Origin: Cedecea davisae DSM 4568
GTDB lineage: Bacteria > Pseudomonadota > Gammaproteobacteria > Enterobacterales > Enterobacteriaceae
Assembly: GCF_000412335.2 (NCBI RefSeq)
Contig: NZ_KE161030.1
Location: 1,630,240 to 1,694,239, forward strand
Reading direction: 5' to 3'
Length of the DNA stretch: 64,000 nucleotides
Below, piece by piece: positions 38,747 to 47,071 of the stretch. Under the pieces are notes generated by a model. That model did not search any database. It had not been told where the DNA came from and saw nothing but the letters and a program-made list of their open reading frames with translations. Within the stretch, counting starts at the first letter, position 1. Every line of letters starts with the position of its first letter. The translations under genes and the position numbers were made by a program.

Positions 38747-39688
38747 ATGTTTAAAAATAAATTATATCCAGGTTTGCGTGTTGCAGGCTTAGCCGCCGCA
38801 TTGTTATTCCCGTCTCTTACATGGTGCGCCGCCTCAACGGCGCATATAGCCAAGAATGATGTTAAAAGCGCGGAACCCGCTTCTGCGACTAAAGAGAGCG
38901 TTAAGCCGGAACAGCATACGGATGCGAGACCCCTGTCCGAATATGGCGTGAGCGGTATGGTGCTGGAGGCTCAGAATCACCGGCTGCAGGACGATCTTGA
39001 TAAGTTGTATCAGGAACGCCGTGATTTAAATAGCAAGCTATCTGAGATGCAAAAGGCACAGGACGCCCTCAAGGCTGCGGCGGAAGAGAACGCGCAGCCT
39101 CCGGTATCTGACGATCAAAAAATGGCCTACGTTGCTGGGCTATCGCTGACCTCCGGCATTCAGGGGAGGCTAGATAGCTGGACGGCACTAGGAATAAAGG
39201 TTGACTCCGTCTGGCTGGACAGGGGGCTGCGAGATGGTCTGGACTCACGTCAAAGCCTGAAGCCTGAAGAGGTTGACTCCGCCTGGCAGAGTTTTAGCAG
39301 CCTGATTCAAATCGCCGTGGATGAAGAAATGAAGGCCGGCAAAGAGAGCATTATAAAAAAACTTAATGGTCGAACTCCCGCGCTCGAAAAAAACGGCATG
39401 ACTTTTCTGGTGCTGAAAAAGGGGAAACCGGTAGACGATAAAAATGCTCCGGTAAAACTTGCCCTGCGCGAGCAGATTCTCGGTGGTCGGGTGGTGAGCG
39501 AGGTGCCCTCTTTAATCCTCTCTTCTGAAGATGAAATGCCTGCTGTGGTTCGCAATGCATTACCTCTAATGGGAGCCGGTGGCTCCGTTGCGGCCTATGC
39601 GTTGGCCAAATCTGTCTATGGCCAGCTGCCTCTGCCAACCGATGTTCAGCCTTTTACCGTGCTTGAGTACCGCATTACCAGACTATAG
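38747..39688 (+). CDS. FKBP-like periplasmic protein (PPIase N-terminal-domain type)
   Basis: A 313-residue exported protein: signal peptide ending near TWCAAS; a charged coiled-coil stretch LQDDLDKLYQERRDLNSKLS (about residues 79-98); then a helical part DQKMAYVAGLSLTSGIQGRL...LGIKVDSVWLDRGLRDGL that resembles the dimerisation domain of FkpA/Mip proteins; and a C-terminal FKBP-sized region in which I cannot see the usual active-site residues. It may be a periplasmic folding helper for the pilus or the glycan system. Homology is tentative. Confidence 0.6.
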   Translation: MFKNKLYPGLRVAGLAAALLFPSLTWCAASTAHIAKNDVKSAEPASATKESVKPEQHTDARPLSEYGVSGMVLEAQNHRLQDDLDKLYQERRDLNSKLSEMQKAQDALKAAAEENAQPPVSDDQKMAYVAGLSLTSGIQGRLDSWTALGIKVDSVWLDRGLRDGLDSRQSLKPEEVDSAWQSFSSLIQIAVDEEMKAGKESIIKKLNGRTPALEKNGMTFLVLKKGKPVDDKNAPVKLALREQILGGRVVSEVPSLILSSEDEMPAVVRNALPLMGAGGSVAAYALAKSVYGQLPLPTDVQPFTVLEYRITRL

Positions 39689-39705
39689 AGCTCGTTTGGT
39701 TGTGA

Positions 39706-39713
39706 GGGGGGGG
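39706..39713 (+). repeat. Run of eight G upstream of the glycan operon
   Basis: An intergenic homopolymer 60 bases before the ATG at 39773. It could change promoter or leader spacing by slippage, or be neutral. Confidence 0.5.
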
Positions 39714-39772
39714 CGTGCCCGCCGGGTTAGAGCTCATTCTGGCCGAATAACGATGAGAAAGGCGTACAGATA

Positions 39773-40051
39773 ATGATGCGAACAAAAAGGTCGGTTAACG
39801 AAAACCAGCTCGACGATCCGATGTATCGACTTGGCGTGCTGGAAAATGCCGTTATCAACTACGGCGGCGGGATAGTGCATCTCCAGGAGCGAGTACTCAA
39901 AGCGGCGAAGCCATTATGGCTTAGCGACCCCGAGACCGCGCGGCTGCTCGAGGATGTCGCCCGCTATCTGCGGGATATCACCTTTGCCGGGGAGCTAGAT
40001 TTGGAGCATATGCAGACGGACATAGCTAAACGAAAGGCTGACTTTAAATGA
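39773..40051 (+). CDS. Small hypothetical protein at the head of the glycan operon
   Basis: A 92-residue soluble, charged, mostly helical protein (for example VLENAVINYGGGIVHLQERV and TARLLEDVARYLRDITF). No signal peptide, membrane segment or known motif is seen. It overlaps the next gene by four bases (ATGA), so it is part of the operon and translationally coupled to the PglL-like gene. Function unknown. Confidence 0.65.
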   Translation: MMRTKRSVNENQLDDPMYRLGVLENAVINYGGGIVHLQERVLKAAKPLWLSDPETARLLEDVARYLRDITFAGELDLEHMQTDIAKRKADFK

Positions 40052-41892
40052 TGTATTTACCTTTGCGAGCCTTCTCTCGCTACTTTAAAAGGGCGATTCC
40101 GGATTGCGCCATAGTGGGAATGCTTGCCCTGCTATTGAGCGTTTTATTAATTATTCCCTGGCCAACTTTGCCGGGAACGGGATTGCTGCTAACGATAAAT
40201 TTGATTACCTGGATTTGGGTTGGCCTGTGCGGCCTGGGCCTTTGCACGACATTATTGCGCCGTCGTCTTCAGGGCGGACAAGTGGCAAAGCTGGTATTTA
40301 CCGGTGCGCTGCTGATGAGCTTGCCCCTGATGTGGACCTCAGAAACTTTTCGTTCGAATGCCTTTGACAGGATTGCCGGGTTGTGGGGGATGGCCGTTTT
40401 TTTATGCCTTCTTTTACAGGTTCCGGCTCGCGGCGATTTGCGCCGCCGTATCTACGCGACGATCGTCTTCGCCGGCCTGATTCAGGTTGGCCTGAGCGTC
40501 TGGCAGCTTCTGTTTCCCGCTTCGGCTCAGGTCTGGATGGGTTATGACATCAATCTTATGGCCAGCCGCCCGGCGGGCAGCCTGAGTCAGGCTAATCAGC
40601 TTGGCTCTTTTGTCGCTACAGCTTTGGCCTGCTCGGTCTTGTTGGGTACCGGAAGCCTAAAGCGTAAACGCTATCTGCATATTTTAAATGGTCTGAGTAC
40701 GTTATTGCTGAGCGCCGGGGTTATTTTGACGCAATCCCGTGCAATGCAGGCAGCCTCGGTACTGGCGGTGGTTGTTTTGCTGGTGCTCAACACCAATGCC
40801 GTGCGTAACGTCGGGATATGGCTGATCGCAGGTGTAATTACCGGCTCGTTACTTTTCCCCGCGTTGCAGTCGATGCGGCAGGCCGCTGATGCAGAAGCCA
40901 CCAATACACAACCGGTTGATTACCAGGCTCGCCTGAAGTGGAACCGTGCTCACTCCAATAACGAGCGGTTTGTGATGATGCAGGCCACTACGACAATGGA
41001 TCGTCACCATATTTTCGCTGGCGAAGGGTTGGGGAGTTTTGAGGTTCTGTTCCCGAAAATCCTGTCCCAAAATGGCGTGAATAATCCCTTTCCGCTGACG
41101 GTAAGCCACCCGCATAACGAAATTCTTTACGCCTGGTTCGAAGGCGGGATTGTTGCGGTGATGGGCCTGTTTGCGTGGCTTTATGTTGGCTTTATGCCTT
41201 TCCAGCGCTTGTTGGCCAGCGGTTGGCGACGTTTAGTCGGTCGTGGGGCTTTTGGCAGCCTGGCCGGGCGGACAGTTGCCGCCCGCGGTGCCGTTATTAT
41301 ACCGCTTATCGCCCATACCATGAGTGAGTTTCCTCTGTATCAGTCCGCTACTCATGCCGTCCTGCTGGTGGTTCTCGTTTGGCTGGCTTTGCCCGTTCGG
41401 GCGGCGCGCCCGGCGGCGTCATCTTCTGTTTTTGCGGGATTTGGCCTGCGCGTGGCGCTGACCTCCACCGTGGCTCTGCTAAGCCTGGCTGTCATCGTAT
41501 TTATGGCTACAGGGTTAAGCACCGCGTCGCAGCTCAGGGATGCCGAATCTTTTGAAATGATGGATTCCACCGCGCTGTTGGAGGTGATGAATCCCTGGTC
41601 TCAGCCCGACCGCTTGCTCTTTGACCGGGCGGTGACCGAATTGATGGTGTTTAGCCAGACTCATGATCGGGCCTCTCTCGACCGCTTCCAGGCAATGGCT
41701 GAAAACTGGCTTGGACGCCATAACGACGCAAACCTCACCTGGAGCCTTGTGCGTATCGCCCGGCTACACGGAAATGAGTTGCGTGAAGAGTATTGGCGCC
41801 ATCGCGGCTGCCTTAGTTTTAGCCAGGATCAGCGCTTTCAGTGTCAGGGTTCCGCGAGTGTGGGTTCAACGTTATTACGGAGTAAAAAATGA
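40048..41892 (+). CDS. PglL/WaaL-like membrane oligosaccharyltransferase or O-antigen ligase
   Basis: A 614-residue protein with about ten or more membrane helices and the Wzy_C (O-antigen ligase) pattern. Key parts: RPAGSLSQANQLGSF (residues 174-188), which recalls the periplasmic QPN-type motif of PglL O-oligosaccharyltransferases; TQSRAMQAASVLAVVV; and the large periplasmic loop ending SHPHNEILYAWFEGG (residues 353-367), where a histidine is essential in PglL and WaaL. A C-terminal soluble tail (about 500-614) also fits PglL-type enzymes. It should move a lipid-linked glycan to a protein or lipid A. Ligase versus protein glycosylation cannot be decided from sequence. Confidence 0.75.
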   Translation: MMYLPLRAFSRYFKRAIPDCAIVGMLALLLSVLLIIPWPTLPGTGLLLTINLITWIWVGLCGLGLCTTLLRRRLQGGQVAKLVFTGALLMSLPLMWTSETFRSNAFDRIAGLWGMAVFLCLLLQVPARGDLRRRIYATIVFAGLIQVGLSVWQLLFPASAQVWMGYDINLMASRPAGSLSQANQLGSFVATALACSVLLGTGSLKRKRYLHILNGLSTLLLSAGVILTQSRAMQAASVLAVVVLLVLNTNAVRNVGIWLIAGVITGSLLFPALQSMRQAADAEATNTQPVDYQARLKWNRAHSNNERFVMMQATTTMDRHHIFAGEGLGSFEVLFPKILSQNGVNNPFPLTVSHPHNEILYAWFEGGIVAVMGLFAWLYVGFMPFQRLLASGWRRLVGRGAFGSLAGRTVAARGAVIIPLIAHTMSEFPLYQSATHAVLLVVLVWLALPVRAARPAASSSVFAGFGLRVALTSTVALLSLAVIVFMATGLSTASQLRDAESFEMMDSTALLEVMNPWSQPDRLLFDRAVTELMVFSQTHDRASLDRFQAMAENWLGRHNDANLTWSLVRIARLHGNELREEYWRHRGCLSFSQDQRFQCQGSASVGSTLLRSKK

Positions 41893-42269
41893 CAACACAT
41901 ATGGAGACCGTTGCGTCGCCACTTTCGCTGTCTGGCGGCGTTAAACGTGACCGGCTGGAGAAAATGACCGGGGGCTGGTTCGTGGGGGCTTTTACTCCTG
42001 TAGCCCATAGCACTCCGGATGTTGAAGTCGCAATGCAGCATTTTGCCGCAGGCTATGTGGGAGCCTCCCATCATCACAAAGTGGCAACAGAGGTCACTTT
42101 ACTTATTTCCGGGCGCGCTCGCATGGCCGGAATGGAGATGGTCGCGGGGGACATACTGACATTATCGCCGGGTGTTTCCTCCTCTTTCGAAGCTATAGAA
42201 GACTGCGTGACCGTAGTGGTGAAACACCCGGGCGCGCTGAATGACAAATACCTTGATGAGAAAGTCTGA
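41889..42269 (+). CDS. Small cupin-fold protein
   Basis: A 126-residue single-domain cupin: HFAAGYVGASHHHKVATEVTLL gives the first cupin motif (histidines and Glu), and AGDILTLSPGVSSSFEAIED the second. Such proteins can be sugar epimerases, isomerases or metal-dependent regulators. It overlaps the upstream gene by four bases, with ribosome site GGAG inside it, and abuts the nucleotidyltransferase gene (TGATG). A role in modifying the activated precursor is likely but unspecified. Confidence 0.7.
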   Translation: MTTHMETVASPLSLSGGVKRDRLEKMTGGWFVGAFTPVAHSTPDVEVAMQHFAAGYVGASHHHKVATEVTLLISGRARMAGMEMVAGDILTLSPGVSSSFEAIEDCVTVVVKHPGALNDKYLDEKV

Positions 42270-43030
42270 TGCTTAATATCGTTATCCCAATGGCAGGCCT
42301 TGGAAGCCGTTTTGCGCAGGCTGGTTTTACCGATCCTAAGCCTTTTATCCCGGTAGGTGGATTGCCGATGGTTGAATTGGTTATCCGTAATTTAAGACCT
42401 TCTCGCCCACATCGATTTATCTTCATTTGCCAGCAGACGCATCTCGATCGCTATGATTTTTATCGTCGTTTGCAGGCTATTGCCCCCGGCTGCGAAGTTA
42501 TTGGTCTTTCTGGCGTGACGGAAGGCGCCGCTTGTTCGGTACTGGCAGCTTCTTCACTTATTAATAACGACGACCCTTTGATGGTGGCAAATTCAGACCA
42601 GTGGGTTGATGTTGATATTGATAGCTATTTAAGCGTCATGGAGGAACGGCAGTTAGACGGCCTGATTATGACCTTTACTGCCGTCGATTCCAAATGGTCT
42701 TACGTTCTGCGCGATACGCAAAATCGGGTCTGCAAAGTAGTGGAGAAAGAAGTGGTTTCTGATGAAGCCACCGTGGGTATTTATAACTTCCGACGCGGGC
42801 GTGATTTCTGCCGCCTGGCGGAGGAAATGATCGAACGTGATGAGCGCAGCATGGGCGAATTTTACGTCGCACCGGTTTATACCCATCTTTATCAGCAGGG
42901 GTTTACCCGCATCGATACCTGCCAAATTGGGGCGGGAATGTATGGCCTTGGTACGCCGGCCGATCTCGCTACCTTTATGGGCAGTGCTGTTCTGGACAAA
43001 GCCCTGAATAGCGGTCGGGCTGCAATATGA
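42269..43030 (+). CDS. Sugar-phosphate-type nucleotidyltransferase
   Basis: A 253-residue NTP_transferase (GT-A Rossmann) protein with the signature IPMAGLGSRFAQAGFTDPKPF at the start (nucleotide-binding loop and catalytic Lys) and MVANSDQWVDVDID (metal-binding Asp) in the middle, and VVEKEVVSDEATVGIYNFRR later. It would activate a sugar or polyol phosphate to an NDP- or CDP-linked donor. It is shorter than RmlA or GalU. The nucleotide and sugar cannot be told from motifs alone. Overlaps its neighbours on both sides. Confidence 0.85.
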   Translation: MLNIVIPMAGLGSRFAQAGFTDPKPFIPVGGLPMVELVIRNLRPSRPHRFIFICQQTHLDRYDFYRRLQAIAPGCEVIGLSGVTEGAACSVLAASSLINNDDPLMVANSDQWVDVDIDSYLSVMEERQLDGLIMTFTAVDSKWSYVLRDTQNRVCKVVEKEVVSDEATVGIYNFRRGRDFCRLAEEMIERDERSMGEFYVAPVYTHLYQQGFTRIDTCQIGAGMYGLGTPADLATFMGSAVLDKALNSGRAAI

Positions 43031-44766
43031 ACATCATCGCTCTTGCACATATCCATGCCCTGAAATATCCGGGCTGCTATAGCTTGTTTGATCCCGCAAG
43101 CCTGAAGGTTGCCGACCCGGATAATACGACGGTTATTACCTTTGCCGGAAGCAGCTTGCCTGCACGTAGAATGTCCGCGCTGGACAGGCTGGACGTTGCG
43201 CCTGAAGGCGACATTGTGCTGTCGTATTTCGATAGTTCTCCTCTCGGGCCCCAGCTTCTCTGGGATGCTGCACACCGCCTGCCTGTCGGCAAAACGCTCT
43301 ATTTACAAGCGTCCGACGAAGTGGCGGAGATCCTCTCGCGTTCCTACTACCGCGATGCATTTTGTGAGACGGCGAGAACGTCCTCTGGCGTACGTTCTTT
43401 TACTAAGACAGGCGCGCTCATGGCCGAGGCCGACCGTGGGCTGGATGCATGGAGTTTCTGCATTCCAACCGGCAACGGCGACCCGGCTTTGTTAAATGAC
43501 TGCGTGGCAAGAATACTGGCGCTGAATATCCCGCAATTCGAGATTATTCTCTGCGGCCGCCCAAGAGAGGATTTCCTCTACTGGCAGCAGGTGCGCATCG
43601 TTGGTGAGGATATTTCTGCTCCGCCGGTGCATATCACCCGCAAAAAAAACGTGCTGGCTCAGGAAGCTCATTACCCGAACCTCTGCATTTTGCATGACCG
43701 GGTTTTACTGCCGCTTAATTTTTATCAAGCGGTACGGCAGTTCGGAGATGATTACCCGTTTGTAGGTTTTCAGTCCTTCTGGTTTGCCGATAAATGGCAG
43801 GCCGTACCCCGGCGCTACTCGGACACGGATGTGGCTACGGTGCTGCCGGATATAAACTTCCGCGCAGGCCGCGTGGAGCGAAAAAATCGACGCTTATTTG
43901 AGTCGATGCGTCAGTCATACAGGCATCCTGAACGGGCCAGCTTTGGGCGTGAATATTTAACCGGCAGTTTATATCTCTGCAAAAAATCCGTCTGGGCGCA
44001 TCTTCCACAAAATGAAGACCTCTACTGGCAGGAATACGAAGATGTCGAGCAGGGTTTGTGCGCCGCCGCCGCAGGGATTCCTTCACGTATTAATCCCTAT
44101 AGCCTGACCTCGAGTAATTTTTATCGCAGCGTTTTTCATTGTCTTGGTCGGACTTTGTGCATGAAAAAGAACGGGCGAGTCACTCTCCAGCGTGCCCCAC
44201 AGGAACTATGGGGTTTTCCGCGTCGCCCTCATCTTGGTATCTCTCAGGCAACGGCCGTGGCTCGTTTATCCGAGTTCGCACACCGTTATATCGGTGACGA
44301 TAGCCTGGTACGCCAGAGCAAATCTTTAATTGGAGTACGACGTTATATTCTTATTGCCCGACTGTTATGGGCAGCAAAAGGCGATACCACAAATCTTGTT
44401 GATGATTGGCATAGCCTTGTGCTTTGCGAACCTGCTATTCCGCAGGACAAAGAGTACCTCCAGTCGGTACTGGATAGCATCGCCGGTAACGCGCGCAAAA
44501 AAATCAACTGGTTACGCCATCCATCCCTAAGCCGGCAGCTTTACAACAACCCTTTTAGTTCACCTTTTTTATCTGATGACGGCAAACCGGTATTCGCGGG
44601 GCCGCCGCTCCGCGCTATTGGCAGCCTGATAAGTGCAGTTTGGCTCAAGTATGGCTGTAGCCACACCGCCATTCGCCTTCCGTTGTTTGAATTATGGCGT
44701 CTGCTTATTTCCTGTAATGACGTATCGCATACGAATAACTCGGGGGTTAGCCATGAAAAAGGCTGA
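43027..44766 (+). CDS. Putative glycosyltransferase
   Basis: A 579-residue cytoplasmic protein. The middle has a GT-A-like arrangement: IPTGNGDPALLNDCVARILAL (start of a family-2-like fold), NLCILHDRVLLPLNFYQA in the place of the metal-binding DxD, FVGFQSFWFADKW, and YWQEYEDVEQGLCAAAAGIP, the ED motif of family-2 catalytic bases. The N-terminal 140 and C-terminal 200 residues match nothing I recognise. It probably adds a sugar to a lipid-linked precursor. Family assignment is by motif only. Confidence 0.6.
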   Translation: MNIIALAHIHALKYPGCYSLFDPASLKVADPDNTTVITFAGSSLPARRMSALDRLDVAPEGDIVLSYFDSSPLGPQLLWDAAHRLPVGKTLYLQASDEVAEILSRSYYRDAFCETARTSSGVRSFTKTGALMAEADRGLDAWSFCIPTGNGDPALLNDCVARILALNIPQFEIILCGRPREDFLYWQQVRIVGEDISAPPVHITRKKNVLAQEAHYPNLCILHDRVLLPLNFYQAVRQFGDDYPFVGFQSFWFADKWQAVPRRYSDTDVATVLPDINFRAGRVERKNRRLFESMRQSYRHPERASFGREYLTGSLYLCKKSVWAHLPQNEDLYWQEYEDVEQGLCAAAAGIPSRINPYSLTSSNFYRSVFHCLGRTLCMKKNGRVTLQRAPQELWGFPRRPHLGISQATAVARLSEFAHRYIGDDSLVRQSKSLIGVRRYILIARLLWAAKGDTTNLVDDWHSLVLCEPAIPQDKEYLQSVLDSIAGNARKKINWLRHPSLSRQLYNNPFSSPFLSDDGKPVFAGPPLRAIGSLISAVWLKYGCSHTAIRLPLFELWRLLISCNDVSHTNNSGVSHEKG

Positions 44767-45226
44767 TATCCGCGTGGTAACCGGTACTGAGGGAGAGGTC
44801 ATTGACTGGCTGAATGGAGTGAATGCGCTGCCTGAACTTCCTGCCCTGGCAGACGTTACTTGCCTGTGGTTCACGCTTAACAATGAGGCTTCGCCGGTTC
44901 ATGAAAAGCTTCATGCTAGTGGTGTTCAGACTGTGGTTATCCTGCATCAGGATGGCTGGTTTACGCCGCCTGAAAATATAGAGCCAGCGCTAAGTCGTTA
45001 CATTCTTCAGGCTCGATGCCTCGAGCAGCCACTCTGGCTCGTGCTGTCTGGCGGCGATTTAGCGGGTAGCAAGCAGGCCTGGGAAGAAAAGCAGGCATTT
45101 GTTACGCACGGCAGGCCCCCGCTGTTCCGACTGCAGGCGCTGGTTCTCGCAACTAGCCTGGTTTATGGCGAGCAGGCCAGAAAAGTGTTAAGGCCGCTCC
45201 TACTCCTGGTCCGCAGGAGGAAGTAA
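44753..45226 (+). CDS. Hypothetical protein of the glycan operon
   Basis: A 157-residue protein from ATG 44753, which overlaps the previous gene by 14 bases; a much longer frame from 44633 overlaps it more and is unlikely. It is mixed alpha/beta (for example ADVTCLWFTLN and TVVILHQDGWFTPP), with a basic C-terminus VLRPLLLLVRRRK that may touch the membrane. No family recognised. Its stop overlaps the next start (TAATG). Confidence 0.6.
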   Translation: MKKADIRVVTGTEGEVIDWLNGVNALPELPALADVTCLWFTLNNEASPVHEKLHASGVQTVVILHQDGWFTPPENIEPALSRYILQARCLEQPLWLVLSGGDLAGSKQAWEEKQAFVTHGRPPLFRLQALVLATSLVYGEQARKVLRPLLLLVRRRK

Positions 45227-46242
45227 TGCAAAGCTTAAGTATTGTTTTGCAAGGGCCGCTGGGTGATGCGGGGGAGCTGCCCCGGACTACCTGGAAATAC
45301 ATTCTGCGAACGCGGCGGACATTCCCTCTCGCCGAACTCATTGTATCTGGCTGGAAAACCAGCCCTGAGCGTGATGCTCAACTGCAGGCCCAACTGGCCG
45401 GGCAGAACATCATCCTGGTCTTAAGCGATGATCCTGGCCCGGTTGTGGGTTACGACCGTGGCGGAAAATATGTCACCAATGTGAATAGGCAATTGATCTC
45501 AAGCCGCACCGGGCTTGCTGCGGCTACGCGTCCGCTGGCAATCAAGATGCGTATCGACAGCTACCTGTATTCACGCAAGCTTGTCAGGTTATTGACCAGC
45601 CGCGTGCTGGCACTGGATGGCCTCGATCGTGACGGCCGTTACACGGTTTTCCAGTCCAGAGTTATCAACTTGAATCTGTACGCCCGCGATGCTCGAGGGA
45701 GTATCCCGATTCTGTTTCATCCGGGCGATATCATGCTGGCCGGTAAAACGGCAGACGTGCGCTCCTTTTTTGCCGCACCTCTGGCCCACCACGATGACCT
45801 GTTCCACCCTACGGGCATCGCAGGTCTCTGGAGCGCGTGGCGCTATGTCTCCGAGCAATACTACTGGATCCACGCGATAGCTAAAGCCAGGGGAGTCAAG
45901 GTGTTTGAGGGCAATACTGCTTATACAGCTGCTTTGCGCGACTGCTCGGAAAGATATTATCTGGCTAATTTTATTCCTTACAGCCCACGGCAGCTGGGTT
46001 TTCGCTGGCCAAAATACTGGCGTAGCTACCCGCTGCGCGGGTTATTCAGCGTTTATACCCAACGCCGCTGGCTGCGGCTTCACCACCGGGTCCACGGGCA
46101 ATCAACCCCTCTGACGCCAATGCTATTGCTGGATATGGCAGGCACTCTGATTTGGCGAGCCTGTTACCGACTAAGGGCAAGAATAGTGCGTGTTCCGCAT
46201 ATTCGTAGAGTGCTGCTTGCACTTTTTTCTCATCGTAAATAG
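45226..46242 (+). CDS. WavE-family polysaccharide biosynthesis protein
   Basis: A 338-residue protein fitting the WavE family (PF07507), first described in Vibrio cholerae lipopolysaccharide core synthesis. Matching blocks are SIVLQGPLGD at the start, FPLAELIVSGWKT, NVNRQLISSRTGL and LAIKMRIDSYLYS. The family is thought to act as a glycosyltransferase. The C-terminus is strongly basic. In this operon it is the second candidate glycosyltransferase. Confidence 0.82.
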   Translation: MQSLSIVLQGPLGDAGELPRTTWKYILRTRRTFPLAELIVSGWKTSPERDAQLQAQLAGQNIILVLSDDPGPVVGYDRGGKYVTNVNRQLISSRTGLAAATRPLAIKMRIDSYLYSRKLVRLLTSRVLALDGLDRDGRYTVFQSRVINLNLYARDARGSIPILFHPGDIMLAGKTADVRSFFAAPLAHHDDLFHPTGIAGLWSAWRYVSEQYYWIHAIAKARGVKVFEGNTAYTAALRDCSERYYLANFIPYSPRQLGFRWPKYWRSYPLRGLFSVYTQRRWLRLHHRVHGQSTPLTPMLLLDMAGTLIWRACYRLRARIVRVPHIRRVLLALFSHRK

Positions 46243-46252
46243 GAACCGGGAA

Positions 46253-47071
46253 ATGAAAGGTTTTATCTCCCACGCCCGCAGCACTAGTTCGCTGGCTGAA
46301 CTATGGCAGTCCAGGCATTTGATAAGCCAGCTTGTGCTGCGTGATTTTTCGGTGCGCTACCGCCAGACCTGGCTTGGGTGGCTGTGGGCGCTTCTCAATC
46401 CGCTGCTGCAACTCGGAATGTACTACGGCGTATTCGGCATCATCGTTCGTTTCAATCCGCCGGAATATAACGTGCCCTATGCCTGGGTGCTGCTGAGCGG
46501 GCTTGCTCTGTGGATGCTGTTTGCCAATACGGCTAACGCCGTCGGTGAGGTGTTGCTTAATAACCTTGAGTTAGTAAAGAAAATCTATTTCCCGCGCATT
46601 GGTCTGACGCTTGCGGGAATGGGCATTAGCGTGATTGATTTTCTGCTACTGCTGTTCTGGGTATGCGTGTTATTGCCGCTCTGTGGTGTGCGTTTCCCGG
46701 TGGTGCATCTTCCTCTTTTGCTATTGTGCGGCGTCATGGTCGCGCTGCTAGGGTGGGGGCTGGGTTGCCTGATGGCGCTAGCCCAGCTACGTTTTCGTGA
46801 TTTTCGCCATATTATTCCGTTGATGATCCAGGGGCTCTTTTACCTGACTCCTGTAGTCTGGACCCCGGGTCTATTGCCTAAAAATTTATATCATCTGATG
46901 GCACTAAATCCGTTATATGGCCTGGTCGGACTGTTTCGTTTTGCCTTATTAGGTGGTCAGCCTCCTTCTGCCTTTTCTATTTCTATCAGCGTGGGATTAA
47001 CACTATTTGTTGCCGTAGTGGGCTATGGCTGTTTTATTCGTTATGAATCACAGGTAATGGACAGAGAATGA
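46253..47071 (+). CDS. ABC-2 polysaccharide exporter, permease (Wzm/KpsM-like)
   Basis: A 272-residue ABC-2 permease with six membrane helices and the typical N-terminal arm VLRDFSVRYRQTWLGWLWAL (residues about 27-46) seen in Wzm/TagG proteins, plus LNPLYGLVGLFR near residue 222. The ATG at 46253 follows ribosome site aggaaccggg; the longer frame from 46190 overlaps the previous gene and is not needed. With the next gene it forms a transporter for an undecaprenyl-linked glycan from cytoplasm to periplasm. Confidence 0.9.
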   Translation: MKGFISHARSTSSLAELWQSRHLISQLVLRDFSVRYRQTWLGWLWALLNPLLQLGMYYGVFGIIVRFNPPEYNVPYAWVLLSGLALWMLFANTANAVGEVLLNNLELVKKIYFPRIGLTLAGMGISVIDFLLLLFWVCVLLPLCGVRFPVVHLPLLLLCGVMVALLGWGLGCLMALAQLRFRDFRHIIPLMIQGLFYLTPVVWTPGLLPKNLYHLMALNPLYGLVGLFRFALLGGQPPSAFSISISVGLTLFVAVVGYGCFIRYESQVMDRE

